Assembly: GCF_018736145.1 (NCBI RefSeq)
Contig: NZ_CP059997.1
Span: forward strand, 5,827,501 to 5,891,500
Source: Amycolatopsis sp. CA-230715
GTDB lineage: Bacteria; Actinomycetota; Actinomycetes; Mycobacteriales; Pseudonocardiaceae
Direction: 5' to 3'
DNA: 64,000 nt
Shown: piece by piece, positions 16,151 through 24,105 of the stretch
How the letters are laid out: each line of letters starts with the position of its first letter
How positions within the stretch are numbered: the stretch's first letter is position 1
The notes under the pieces: model-generated
Database searches by the model: none
Seen by the model: the letters and a program-made list of their open reading frames with translations, nothing else
What the model was told of the DNA's origin: nothing
Made by a program: the position numbers and the translations under genes

Positions 16151-17535
16151 CTGCGCAGCGTTTGCCCCGAAAGGCCTCCGGCCGCTCTTCGACCAGTGCC
16201 GTCGGCACTGAGAAAGCCTCGATTGTCCCGAATTCCGCGCGGCAGACCTATGTGCTCGACACGTCGGTCCTGCTGTCCGACCCGTGGGCGGTGACCAGGT
16301 TCGCCGAACACGCCGTGGTGCTCCCGCTGGTGGTGATCAGCGAGCTGGAGGGCAAGCGGAACCACCCCGAACTGGGCTGGTTCGCCCGCGAAGCGCTCCG
16401 GTTGCTCGACGATCTCCGCCGCACCCACGGAAGACTCGACGCACCGGTGCCGATCGGCGAGGACGGCGGCACCCTCCACGTCGAGCTGAACCACTCCGAC
16501 CCCACGGTGCTGCCAGCCGGGTTCCGCACCGACGCCAACGACCACCGGATCCTGGCCTGCGCGCTGAACCTGGCGACCGAGCTGGAGTCCGTCACGCTGG
16601 TCACCAAGGACATCCCGCTCAGGGTCAAGGCGGGCGCGGTCGGCTTGGACGCGGACGAGTACCGGGCACAGGACGTCACGCCGTCGGGGTGGACCGGGAT
16701 GGCCGACGTGGACGTGCCGCGCGAGGCGATCGACGCGATGTTCCACGACGGGAAGATCGAACCGGTGGACTTCGCGCTCGACGGCGTCGACGAGCTGCCG
16801 TGCCACACCGGGTTGCGGCTGCTCAGCGACAGCTCCAGCGCGCTCGGCAGGGTCACCGCCGACAAGAAGGTGCGGCTGGTGCGCGGCGACCGGGAGGCGT
16901 TCGGCCTGCACGGGCGGTCCGCGGAGCAGCGCATCGCGCTCGACCTGCTGCTCGACCCCGAGGTCGGCATCGTCTCGCTCGGCGGGCGCGCGGGCACCGG
17001 CAAGTCGGCGCTCGCGCTGTGCGCCGGGCTCGAATCCGTGATGGAGCGCCGCGAGCACCGCAAGGTGGTCGTGTTCCGGCCGGTCTACGCGGTCGGCGGG
17101 CAGGATCTCGGCTACCTGCCCGGCTCGGAGTCGGAGAAGATGCAGCCGTGGGCGCAGGCGGTGTTCGACACCCTCGGCGCGCTGGTCAGCGAAAACGTCC
17201 TCGATGAGGTTTTCGACCGCGGCATGCTCGAAGTGCTGCCGCTGACGCACATCCGCGGCCGTTCGCTGCACGACGCGTTCGTGATCGTGGACGAGGCGCA
17301 GTCGCTGGAGCGCAACGTGCTGCTGACCGTGCTTTCGCGGCTCGGCACGGCTTCGCGGGTGGTCCTGACGCACGACGTCGCGCAGCGCGACAACCTGCGC
17401 GTCGGACGGCACGACGGGGTGTCCGCGGTGATCGAGAAGCTGAAGGGGCACCCGCTGTTCGCGCACGTGACCCTGACGCGCTCGGAGCGGTCCCCGATCG
17501 CCGCGCTGGTCACCGAGATGCTCGAAGACCACTGA
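16147..17535 (+). CDS. phoH2: PhoH2: PIN-domain RNase fused to PhoH-like ATPase/helicase
   Basis: The 462-residue protein has an N-terminal PIN domain (TYVLDTSVLLSDPWAV at about 36-51, with later acidic residues VVISELEGKRN and DANDHRILACAL). A PhoH ATPase follows: Walker A GGRAGTGKSALALCAG near 285, Walker B HDAFVIVDEAQSLE near 380, and LTHDVAQRDNLRVGRHDG. Mycobacterial PhoH2 (Rv1095) has this architecture and couples RNA unwinding to cleavage. GTG 16147 follows GAGGGAGATGCCGTC. The upstream region is highly structured and could encode an antitoxin-like peptide. Confidence 0.9.
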   Translation: MTAQRLPRKASGRSSTSAVGTEKASIVPNSARQTYVLDTSVLLSDPWAVTRFAEHAVVLPLVVISELEGKRNHPELGWFAREALRLLDDLRRTHGRLDAPVPIGEDGGTLHVELNHSDPTVLPAGFRTDANDHRILACALNLATELESVTLVTKDIPLRVKAGAVGLDADEYRAQDVTPSGWTGMADVDVPREAIDAMFHDGKIEPVDFALDGVDELPCHTGLRLLSDSSSALGRVTADKKVRLVRGDREAFGLHGRSAEQRIALDLLLDPEVGIVSLGGRAGTGKSALALCAGLESVMERREHRKVVVFRPVYAVGGQDLGYLPGSESEKMQPWAQAVFDTLGALVSENVLDEVFDRGMLEVLPLTHIRGRSLHDAFVIVDEAQSLERNVLLTVLSRLGTASRVVLTHDVAQRDNLRVGRHDGVSAVIEKLKGHPLFAHVTLTRSERSPIAALVTEMLEDH

Positions 17536-17587
17536 CCCCGAAGGTGGCCTTCGGGGCGCTACATGCCCCGAAGGCCACCTTCGGGGC
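17536..17587. repeat. Paired inverted-repeat element (CCCCGAAGG family), copy B
   Basis: CCCCGAAGGTGGCCTTCGGGG at 17536-17556 is followed eight bases later by CCCCGAAGGCCACC..., its exact reverse complement (17566-17586). Each unit is a hairpin and the pair is one larger cruciform. It fills almost the whole gap between convergent phoH2 and guaB1. Confidence 0.8.
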
Positions 17588-17590
17588 GTC

Positions 17591-19030
17591 TCACCAGCCT
17601 GAAGGCAGCGGGCGGCCTTCGGCGAACCCGGCGGCCGACTGCACGCCGAGCACCGCGCGCTCGTGGAACTCCTCGATGTTGCGCGCGCCCGCGTAGGTGA
17701 ACGAGGACCGGACACCGGAGCCGATCGAGTCCAGCAGGTCCTCGACGCCGGGCCGCGCGGGATCGAGGTGCATCTTCGACGACGAGATGCCTTCCTCGAA
17801 CAACGCCTTGCGCGCGCGGTCGAACGCGTCGTCGCTGCGCGTGCGGGCGCCGACGGCGCGCTTCGACGCCATGCCGAAGGATTCCTTGTACGGGTGGCCG
17901 TGCTCGTCGTAGCGCAGGTCGCCGGGGGATTCGTGGGTGCCCGCGAACCACGAGCCGACCATCGCCGCCGAAGCGCCAGCGGCCAGCGCGAGCGCGACGT
18001 CGCGCGGGTGCCGGATCCCGCCGTCGGCCCACACGTGCTTGCCCAGCGCGCGCGCCGCGGCCGCGCAGTCGGCGACGGCGGAGAACTGCGGCCTGCCGAC
18101 GCCGGTCATCATCCGCGTGGTGCACATCGCGCCCGGCCCGACGCCGACCTTCACCACGTCGGCGCCCGCGTCGATCAGGTCGCGCGTGCCCTCGGCGGTG
18201 ACCACGTTGCCCGCGACCACCGGCACCGACGGCGACACCGACCGTACCGCCTTGAGCGCGGCGAACATCTTGTCCTGGTGGCCGTGCGCGGTGTCCACCA
18301 CGAGCACGTCCACCCCGGCCTCGAGCACGGCCTCCGCCTTCGCGGCCACGTCGCCGTTCACGCCGACGGCCGCCGCGACGCGCAGGGTGCCCTGGTCGTC
18401 GAGCGCGGGCGTGTAGATGTCGGCGCGCAGCGCGCCGATCGCGGTCAGCACCCCGGCGAGCCTGCCGTCGCCGTCCACGCCGACGGCCAGCTTCGCGCCG
18501 CGCGCGTGCAGCATGTCGAAGACCTCGCGCGCGGGCGTTTCGAGCGAGCAGGTGACCAGCACCGGCTCGGCGATGTCGGCGAGGCGGGCGAACCGGTCCA
18601 CGCCGACGCAGGCGGCTTCGTCGACGATCCCGGCGGGGCGGCCGTCGCCGTCCACCACGACCACGGCGCCGTGGGCGCGCTTGCCGACGAGGTTGAGCGC
18701 GTCGGCGACCGCGTCACCGCCGGTGAGCACGAGCGGGGTGTCCCACACCGGGTGCCTGCCCTTGACCCACTCGGTGATCCCGGCGACCGCGACCGGGTCG
18801 ACGTCCTGCGGCAGCACCACGAGGCCGCCGCGCCTGGCGACGGTTTCGGCCATGCGGCGACCGGCGACCGCGGTCATGTTGGCCACCACGATCGGGATCG
18901 TCATGCCCGTGCCGTCCACAGTGGACAGGTCGACGTCGAAGCGGGACTCCACGTCCGACCGGTTCGGCAGCAGGAACACGTCGTCGTAGGTCAGGTCGTT
19001 GGCGGGCCGGTGGCCATCCAGAAAGCGCAC
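17591..19030 (-). CDS. guaB1: GuaB1-family IMPDH-related dehydrogenase (GMP reductase type)
   Basis: The 479-residue TIM-barrel protein has LTYDDVFLLPNRSDV (14-28), a CBS-domain insert about 95-205, DTAHGHQDKM, the flap cysteine loop VGPGAMCTTRMMTGVG near 305, and ADGGIRHPRDVALALAAGA. It follows the actinobacterial GuaB1 (Rv1843c-like) pattern rather than the main IMP dehydrogenase GuaB2. GuaB1 of mycobacteria acts as a GMP reductase (GMP to IMP, purine salvage). The start is GTG 19030, 8 nt after TAGTCT, suggesting a leaderless mRNA. Activity is inferred from family. Confidence 0.88.
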   Translation of the reverse strand: MRFLDGHRPANDLTYDDVFLLPNRSDVESRFDVDLSTVDGTGMTIPIVVANMTAVAGRRMAETVARRGGLVVLPQDVDPVAVAGITEWVKGRHPVWDTPLVLTGGDAVADALNLVGKRAHGAVVVVDGDGRPAGIVDEAACVGVDRFARLADIAEPVLVTCSLETPAREVFDMLHARGAKLAVGVDGDGRLAGVLTAIGALRADIYTPALDDQGTLRVAAAVGVNGDVAAKAEAVLEAGVDVLVVDTAHGHQDKMFAALKAVRSVSPSVPVVAGNVVTAEGTRDLIDAGADVVKVGVGPGAMCTTRMMTGVGRPQFSAVADCAAAARALGKHVWADGGIRHPRDVALALAAGASAAMVGSWFAGTHESPGDLRYDEHGHPYKESFGMASKRAVGARTRSDDAFDRARKALFEEGISSSKMHLDPARPGVEDLLDSIGSGVRSSFTYAGARNIEEFHERAVLGVQSAAGFAEGRPLPSGW

Positions 19031-19066
19031 GAGAACCCAGACTACATGCCGTGGCACAATCGGGAC
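19031..19066. promoter_or_regulatory. Compact divergent promoter of guaB1 and the DUF309 gene
   Basis: Only 36 bp separate the two GTG starts. On the minus strand TAGTCT is 8 nt from the guaB1 GTG. On the plus strand CACAAT is 6 nt from GTG 19067. Both fit leaderless transcription with overlapping promoters. Confidence 0.4.
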
Positions 19067-19528
19067 GTGGGTGACCGGGACCGGGACGAAAGCGGCAAGG
19101 CGCGCAACGCGAGGCCGCGCGACGGTCTCGGGAGGCCGTTGCCGTACGGCGCCGAGGGGGTCGAACGCCAGCCGGAGGGCGTCGTGCGCAGTCCGGAAGA
19201 GACGGTCACCGAGGCGCAGCGGCTTCTCGACGAGGGAAAGCCGTTCCACGCGCACGAAGTCTTCGAGGACGCGTGGAAGTCCGGCCCGGACAGCGAGCGG
19301 GAGCTGTGGCGCGGGCTCGCGCAGCTCGCCGTCGGCCTGACGCACGCGGCGCGCGGCAACCTCACCGGCGCGGGCTCGCTGCTGCGGCGCGGCGCGGCGA
19401 ACATCGCGCCGTTCGAGCCGGAGCACCCGCACGGCTTGGCCATCGGCGGGCTCGTCACCTGGGCGAACGCGCTCGCGGACGACCCGTCGTTCCAGGCGCC
19501 GCGGCTGCGTGATCCCGGTCGCACGTGA
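19067..19528 (+). CDS. DUF309 domain-containing protein
   Basis: The product of about 153 residues has a charged N-terminal extension, then the DUF309 core: EAQRLLDEGKPFHAHEVFEDAWKSG (about 50-74) and LWRGLAQLAVGLTHAARGN, with the conserved HAHEVFE and WRGLAQ motifs. DUF309 proteins are small helical bundles of unknown function. GTG 19067 is preferred, as it lies 6 nt after a -10-like CACAAT; ATG 19046 would overlap that promoter. Confidence 0.82.
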   Translation: MGDRDRDESGKARNARPRDGLGRPLPYGAEGVERQPEGVVRSPEETVTEAQRLLDEGKPFHAHEVFEDAWKSGPDSERELWRGLAQLAVGLTHAARGNLTGAGSLLRRGAANIAPFEPEHPHGLAIGGLVTWANALADDPSFQAPRLRDPGRT

Positions 19529-19561
19529 GGAAAACCGATTCGCCGCACCGGAAGCGTGCCG

Positions 19562-19678
19562 TACGATGATCGACGCGGTCGGCACAGTTCTGCCTCCGGC
19601 CGCGTCTCGTCGACCACCACGCGCCGCGACCACGGGTCTGCGCCGGGCAGGACGACCTACCACTTTATGGAGCACTGC
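19562..19678 (+). promoter_or_regulatory. Promoter and long 5' UTR of the DEAD-box helicase gene
   Basis: TACGAT (19562-19567) is a likely -10, placing the start of the transcript about 105 nt ahead of the ATG. The leader has no ORF of note and several short GC-rich stems. Long leaders are common in cold-induced DEAD helicase mRNAs, so post-transcriptional cold control is possible but not shown. Confidence 0.35.
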
Positions 19679-21370
19679 ATGGCGGATTCCCGCCCCGATA
19701 CGTCTTTCGCCGCCCTCGGCGTCCCCGCCGATCTCGTCGCCGCGCTCGCCGCGCAGGGCGTCGACACGCCGTTCCCCATCCAGGCGGCCACGTTGCCGCA
19801 CTCGCTCGCCGGGCGCGACGTGCTCGGCCGCGGCCGGACCGGGTCCGGCAAGACCTACGCGTTCGTGCTGCCGCTGCTCGCGCGGCTCGCCGAGCGGCCG
19901 GTGAAGCGGCGCGCGTCGAGGCCGCGCGCGCTGATCCTGGCGCCGACCAGGGAGCTGGCTAGCCAGATCGACGCCGCGATCGCCCCGCTGGCGAAGGCGT
20001 TGTCCTTGCGCAGCACCACGATCTTCGGCGGGGTCAGCGCGAACCCGCAGATCAGCGCGGTGCGCGGCGGCGTCGACATCGTGGTCGCCTGCCCCGGCAG
20101 GCTCGAAGACCTGACCTCGTCCGGTGACGTGCGGCTCGACGACATCGAGATCACCGTGCTCGACGAGGCCGATCACATGGCCGATCTCGGCTTCCTGCCG
20201 GTGGTGCGCAAGCTGCTCGACCGCACCCCGCGCGATTCCCAGCGCATGCTGTTCTCCGCCACGCTCGACGCCGGGGTGGACGTGCTGGTCAAGCGGTACC
20301 TCACCGATCCGGTCACGCACAGCGTGGACTCGGCCCGGTCCCCGGTCGCCACGATGAAGCACCACGTGCTGCACGTAGTCGAAGGCGAACGGCTCGAGGT
20401 GCTCGCGCAGCTCGCGTCCGCGCCGGGCCGGTCGGTGGTGTTCACCAGGACGAAGTACCGGGCGAAGGCGCTCGCGAAGCAGCTCGTGAAGTCTGGGGTG
20501 CCCGCGGTGGAGCTGCACGGGAACCTCGGCCAGAACGCCAGGACCCGCAACCTCAGCGCGTTCTCGGACGGGTCGGCGACCACGCTCGTCGCCACCGACA
20601 TCGCGGCACGCGGCATCCACGTCGACGACGTGGCCAGGGTCATCCACGCCGACCCGCCGGTCGAGCACAAGGCCTACCTGCACCGGTCGGGGCGCACCGC
20701 GCGCGCCGGCGCCGAGGGCACGGTCATCACGCTCATGACGGACGCGCAGATCGCCGACGTCCGCGACCTGACCAAGAAGGCCGGGATCAAGCCGAACACC
20801 ACCAGGGTCGGGCCGGGCCACGCGCTGCTGGCGCAGCTGGCGCCCGGCGAGCGGACGTTCGTGCCGCCGCCGGCCGCGGCGCCGAAGAACTCCGGTGGCG
20901 GCTCGCGCGGGAGTGCGGGGCGGTCCGGTCCCGCGCGGTCCGGTCCCGCGCGGTCCGGTCCCGCGCGGTCCGGTTCCGGCCGCTCGGGTGCGGCGAACGG
21001 GTCGGGCCGCCGGTCGGCGAATGGCTCCGCTCGCCAGTCCGCGAGTGGATCCGCTCGTGATCGCTCGGCCGCGAACGGCTCCACTCACCAGGGTGCGGGC
21101 GCGAACGGTTCCACTCGGCAGTCCGCGAACGGATCCGCTCGGCAGCCGGTCACCGGCGGCGGTCGTCGCGGTGCGAACGGATCCGCTCGCCAAGGGGCGG
21201 CCGCGAACGGAACCTTTCGCCGTGGTGCGAACGGTTCCACTCGCGACGGTGGAGCCGCCAACGGTGCCGCTCGCCAGTCCGCGAACGGTTCCCGCCGTCG
21301 TGGCGGGAACGGCGCCGGTCGCCAAGGTGGCGGAGCGCAGCGCTCGTCCCGAGGCGCGCGGCAGGGCTGA
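19679..21370 (+). CDS. DEAD-box RNA helicase with RG/NGS-repeat tail
   Basis: The 563-residue protein has all core motifs: Q-motif region PFPIQAATLP, motif I GRTGSGKT, Ia PTRELA, CPGRLED, II LDEADHM, III SAT, V TDIAARGIH and VI HRSGRTARAG. The tail from about residue 410 is low complexity: RSGPA repeats, then many (A)NGS(A/T)R(Q) units with Arg/Gly/Asn/Ser. Such basic tails bind RNA and can drive condensation. ATG 19679 follows GGAG by 6 nt; ATG 19667 is an alternative. Expected role is ribosome assembly or RNA remodelling. Confidence 0.93.
   Translation: MADSRPDTSFAALGVPADLVAALAAQGVDTPFPIQAATLPHSLAGRDVLGRGRTGSGKTYAFVLPLLARLAERPVKRRASRPRALILAPTRELASQIDAAIAPLAKALSLRSTTIFGGVSANPQISAVRGGVDIVVACPGRLEDLTSSGDVRLDDIEITVLDEADHMADLGFLPVVRKLLDRTPRDSQRMLFSATLDAGVDVLVKRYLTDPVTHSVDSARSPVATMKHHVLHVVEGERLEVLAQLASAPGRSVVFTRTKYRAKALAKQLVKSGVPAVELHGNLGQNARTRNLSAFSDGSATTLVATDIAARGIHVDDVARVIHADPPVEHKAYLHRSGRTARAGAEGTVITLMTDAQIADVRDLTKKAGIKPNTTRVGPGHALLAQLAPGERTFVPPPAAAPKNSGGGSRGSAGRSGPARSGPARSGPARSGSGRSGAANGSGRRSANGSARQSASGSARDRSAANGSTHQGAGANGSTRQSANGSARQPVTGGGRRGANGSARQGAAANGTFRRGANGSTRDGGAANGAARQSANGSRRRGGNGAGRQGGGAQRSSRGARQG
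20921..20980 (+). repeat. 15-bp tandem repeat inside the helicase tail
   Basis: CGGTCCGGTCCCGCG occurs three times perfectly (20921-20965), followed by a diverged fourth unit. Each unit encodes RSGPA. Slippage here could change tail length between strains. Confidence 0.85.
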
Positions 21371-21408
21371 CCCGGCGCACCTTCCTCGAAGGAAGCTCCT
21401 GTAGAGAT

Positions 21409-21460
21409 GCCCCGAAAGTGGCTTCAGGGCATCTGCCGCCCCGAAGGTGACTTTCGGGGC
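21409..21460. repeat. Paired inverted-repeat element (CCCCGAAGG family), copy C
   Basis: GCCCCGAAAGTGGCTTCAGGGC at 21409-21430 in broken form GCCCCGAA..TTCAGGGC, and GCCCCGAAGGTGACTTTCGG with its GGGC end at 21438-21460. They lie between the convergent helicase and metallo-beta-lactamase genes. The first unit has drifted (TTCAGGG) and its stem is imperfect. Confidence 0.75.
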
Positions 21461-21475
21461 GTGCGCGGGAACCCG

Positions 21476-22099
21476 TCAGGGTTTCTCCCAGCCGGAGGAG
21501 GCTTCCCGCTCCGCGCCGATCGTGGTGCCTTCGCCGTGCCCGGTGTGCACGGTGGTCTCGTCCGGTAGCGCGAACAGCTTGTCCTGAATGGACTTCACGA
21601 TGGTCGGATAGTCCGAATAGGACCGTCCGGTCGCGCCGGGCCCGCCGTTGAACAGGGTGTCGCCGGTGAACACGACGCCGAGCGAAGGAGCGTGCAGGCA
21701 GACCGCGCCGGGTGCGTGCCCCGGGGTGTGCAGCACGGTCAGCTCGGTACCGGCGACCGACAGGACCTGCTGGTCGCGGAGTTCCCCGTCGGGCGCGCGG
21801 CCGGGGTGGGTGAGGTCCCACACCACGCGGTCGTCCGGGTGCAGCAGGATCGGCGCGCCGGTCCGCCGCGCCAGCTCGGGGGCGGCGTTCACGTGGTCGT
21901 TGTGCCCGTGCGTGCTCACGATGGCGCGCAGCGTCCGCCCGCCGACGGCCTTTTCGATCGCGTCGGCGTCGTGTGCCGCGTCGATGACGATGACCTCGTG
22001 CTCGTCGCCGATCAGCCAGACGTTGTTGTCGACGTCCCAGCTGCCACCGTCGAGTTCGAAGACGCCCGAGGTCACCAGATTCACTACGTTCGCCGTCAT
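21476..22099 (-). CDS. Metallo-beta-lactamase fold hydrolase
   Basis: The 207-residue product has the metal-binding motif THGHNDH (HxHxDH), HTPGHAPGAV, the GDTLFNGG Asp and the terminal TGHGEGT His, as in glyoxalase II-like thioester hydrolases. ATG 22099 starts just before the conserved N-terminus. It is divergent from an OYE-family reductase with 84 bp between starts. In an actinomycete the thiol would be mycothiol rather than glutathione, which is an inference. The exact substrate cannot be given. Confidence 0.88.
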   Translation of the reverse strand: MTANVVNLVTSGVFELDGGSWDVDNNVWLIGDEHEVIVIDAAHDADAIEKAVGGRTLRAIVSTHGHNDHVNAAPELARRTGAPILLHPDDRVVWDLTHPGRAPDGELRDQQVLSVAGTELTVLHTPGHAPGAVCLHAPSLGVVFTGDTLFNGGPGATGRSYSDYPTIVKSIQDKLFALPDETTVHTGHGEGTTIGAEREASSGWEKP

Positions 22100-22126
22100 G
22101 GCCGCGACCCTAGTGGACAGTTCGCC

Positions 22127-22152
22127 TACCGGCGGTATGCTACCTTCGGGTA
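22127..22152. promoter_or_regulatory. Two TACC-N(3/4)-GGTA dyads in the divergent MBL/OYE promoter
   Basis: TACC-GGC-GGTA (22127-22137) and TACC-TTCG-GGTA (22141-22152) stand in tandem, followed by TAGACT and another TTGGTAGG. Repeated dyads in a divergent promoter suggest a regulator site, for example of MarR or HxlR type. No regulator gene is adjacent. Confidence 0.4.
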
Positions 22153-22183
22153 GACTTACTCTTGGTAGGTTCTGGAGGTTGCG

Positions 22184-23407
22184 ATGTCGCACGAACCGCT
22201 CACCGAGCCGCTGACCCTGCGCTGCGGCGCGACCATCCCGCACCGGATCGCCAAGTCGGCGATGAGCGAACAGCTCGGCGACCGGCGCAACGGCCCGACG
22301 CGCGAGCTGGCCGAGCTCTACCGCACCTGGGCCACCGGCGGCGCGGGCGTGCTGGTCACCGGCAACGTGATGGTTGACCCGAAGGCGCTGGGCGAGCCGC
22401 GCAACGTGGCGCTGCCCGCGACGCCGTCCGCTGCCGACTACCGCGGCTGGGCCGACTCGGTCCGCGGCACCGACGCGCGGTTGTGGGTGCAGCTCAACCA
22501 CCCCGGCCGCCAGAGCCCGAGGTTCCTGTCGCGGCGTCCGGTCGCGCCGAGCGCGGTGCCGTTCGCCGACCGCGGCGTGCGATCCGCGTTCGCCACGCCC
22601 CGCGCGCTGACCTCGGACGAGGTCGAGGCCATCATCGAGCGGTTCGTGCTGGCCGCGAAGACCTTTGTGGACGCCGGTTTCGCGGGGATCCAGCTGCATG
22701 GCGCGCACGGGTACCTGATCTCGCAGTTCCTGTCCCCGTTGACGAACCTGCGCACTGACGAATGGGGTGGCGACGCGGTCAAGCGCCGCCGGTTCCTGCT
22801 CGAACTCGTCCGCCGGACCCGCGCCGCCATCGGGGATCGCGTGCCGTTGTCGGTGAAGCTGAACAGCGCGGACTTCCAGCGCGGCGGTTTCGGCGAGGAC
22901 GAGTCACTGGAGGTCGTGCAGGAACTCGACGCCGCGGGCCTCGACCTGCTGGAAATCTCCGGCGGCACCTACGAAAAGGCCGCCATGATGGGGGCCGGGA
23001 AGCAGAGCACCGTGCGGCGCGAGGCCTACTTCCTCGACTACGCCGCGAAAGCGCGCAAGGTGAGCGAGTTCGCGCTCATGGTGACCGGCGGGTTCGCGAC
23101 CGCGGAGGGCATGACCGAAGCGCTGAAGTCGGGCGCGCTCGACGTCGTCGGGCTCGGGCGGCCGATGACGGTCGCGCCGGACCTCGCGGGCAGCCTGCTC
23201 GCGGGCGACGACGTGCGCGCGGAGCGGTTGTGCCCGAAGACCGGCATCCGGCTCGCGGACAGCCTGCTGGAGATCCAGTGGCACACTCAGCAGCTCCACC
23301 GGGTGGCCGCCGGGAAACCGGTCGACCGGCGCCGCGGCGCGCTGCGGTCGCTCGTGCACGCCGGGCTGAACGATCCGCTCAACGCTTTCCGGCGAGTCCG
23401 CGGGTAA
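22184..23407 (+). CDS. NADH:flavin oxidoreductase / Old Yellow Enzyme family
   Basis: The 407-residue TIM-barrel flavoprotein has FMN-site features KSAMSEQLGD, QLNHPGRQSP, GIQLHGAHGYLISQFLSP (His pair), WGGDAVKRRRFLLEL and the phosphate-binding TGGFAT and VGLGRP. These fit the long-chain OYE class reducing activated alkenes. ATG 22184 follows TGGAGGTTGC. The divergent MBL protein and the dyads between them suggest a common response to electrophiles, which is inferred. Confidence 0.9.
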   Translation: MSHEPLTEPLTLRCGATIPHRIAKSAMSEQLGDRRNGPTRELAELYRTWATGGAGVLVTGNVMVDPKALGEPRNVALPATPSAADYRGWADSVRGTDARLWVQLNHPGRQSPRFLSRRPVAPSAVPFADRGVRSAFATPRALTSDEVEAIIERFVLAAKTFVDAGFAGIQLHGAHGYLISQFLSPLTNLRTDEWGGDAVKRRRFLLELVRRTRAAIGDRVPLSVKLNSADFQRGGFGEDESLEVVQELDAAGLDLLEISGGTYEKAAMMGAGKQSTVRREAYFLDYAAKARKVSEFALMVTGGFATAEGMTEALKSGALDVVGLGRPMTVAPDLAGSLLAGDDVRAERLCPKTGIRLADSLLEIQWHTQQLHRVAAGKPVDRRRGALRSLVHAGLNDPLNAFRRVRG

Positions 23408-23588
23408 CTCGTTCGAGTGTCCTTTTTGGCCTTTGTGGCCACGGGCCAATTCGCTGACCTGCGAAGCCAACGCTCAATGGCCGAAGTGGACAGTCGGCGC
23501 CTTCCCAGCGGGGAACACCGCTTCCTACGGTCGAATGGCCGGGTACCGACCCGGTGTGGTGATTCGACCGACGAAGGGGTGACGGGCC

Positions 23589-24032
23589 ATGGGTGACACG
23601 ACACGGCGGAAGTGGCTGGCAAGGGGAATCGCGACGGCATCGGTGACCGCGGCGCTCGCGGGCGCGACCGTGGTCGCCGCTCCGGCGGCGGGGGCGAATT
23701 CGCAGGGCTGCACGCAGAGCGAGATCGACGGCGGCGCCGCGCTGCTGTGCACCGCGGTGTACGGGAACAGCCACGGCGTGTACGTGGACAAGGTGTCGAT
23801 TTCGGCGGATCTCAAGGAGCACACCTGCAACGGGGTCTTCGAAGCCTGGGGTGAGCTGCCGAACGGCAAGATGTGGCGCGACCGAGGCCAGGCGAAGTGC
23901 GGTCTCGGCCGGGTGTGGGTCGACTTCGCGCCGAAGCGGGAGTTCAAGAACAACGTGAAGCTGTGCGGCGCGCTCGTGCGGGTGAACGGGAAGGTGCGGC
24001 CGGAGCACGCCTGCGTGAAGATCTTCAAGTGA
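23589..24032 (+). CDS. Secreted cysteine-containing protein
   Basis: The 147-residue precursor has a basic N-region (MGDTTRRKWLARG), a hydrophobic stretch and a likely signal cleavage after AAPAAGA (about 35). A twin-arginine route is possible but RRKWLA lacks the full motif. The mature part carries five cysteines (GCTQSE, LLCTAV, HTCNGV, AKCGLG, KLCGAL, HACVKI), enough for disulfides. I do not recognise a family. A 180-bp region before it holds no other gene. Confidence 0.7.
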   Translation: MGDTTRRKWLARGIATASVTAALAGATVVAAPAAGANSQGCTQSEIDGGAALLCTAVYGNSHGVYVDKVSISADLKEHTCNGVFEAWGELPNGKMWRDRGQAKCGLGRVWVDFAPKREFKNNVKLCGALVRVNGKVRPEHACVKIFK

Positions 24033-24044
24033 TGGGGGTGGGCC

Positions 24045-24075
24045 GGGAGCCGCGGTGGGGTGTGCCGCGGCTCCC
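24045..24075. terminator. Hairpin between the secreted protein and ligB
   Basis: GGGAGCCGCGG (24045-24055) and CCGCGGCTCCC (24065-24075) pair perfectly over 11 bp with a 9-nt loop. It lies between convergent genes and should serve both. Confidence 0.8.
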
Positions 24076-24105
24076 GACCCTTCTTCGCGGTATCCGGGCG
24101 AGGGG

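Noticed and set aside
19031..21325. Long minus-strand upstream extension of guaB1 through the helicase gene
   Set aside because: GuaB1 similarity begins at GTG 19030; everything upstream is antisense to DUF309 and the DEAD helicase.
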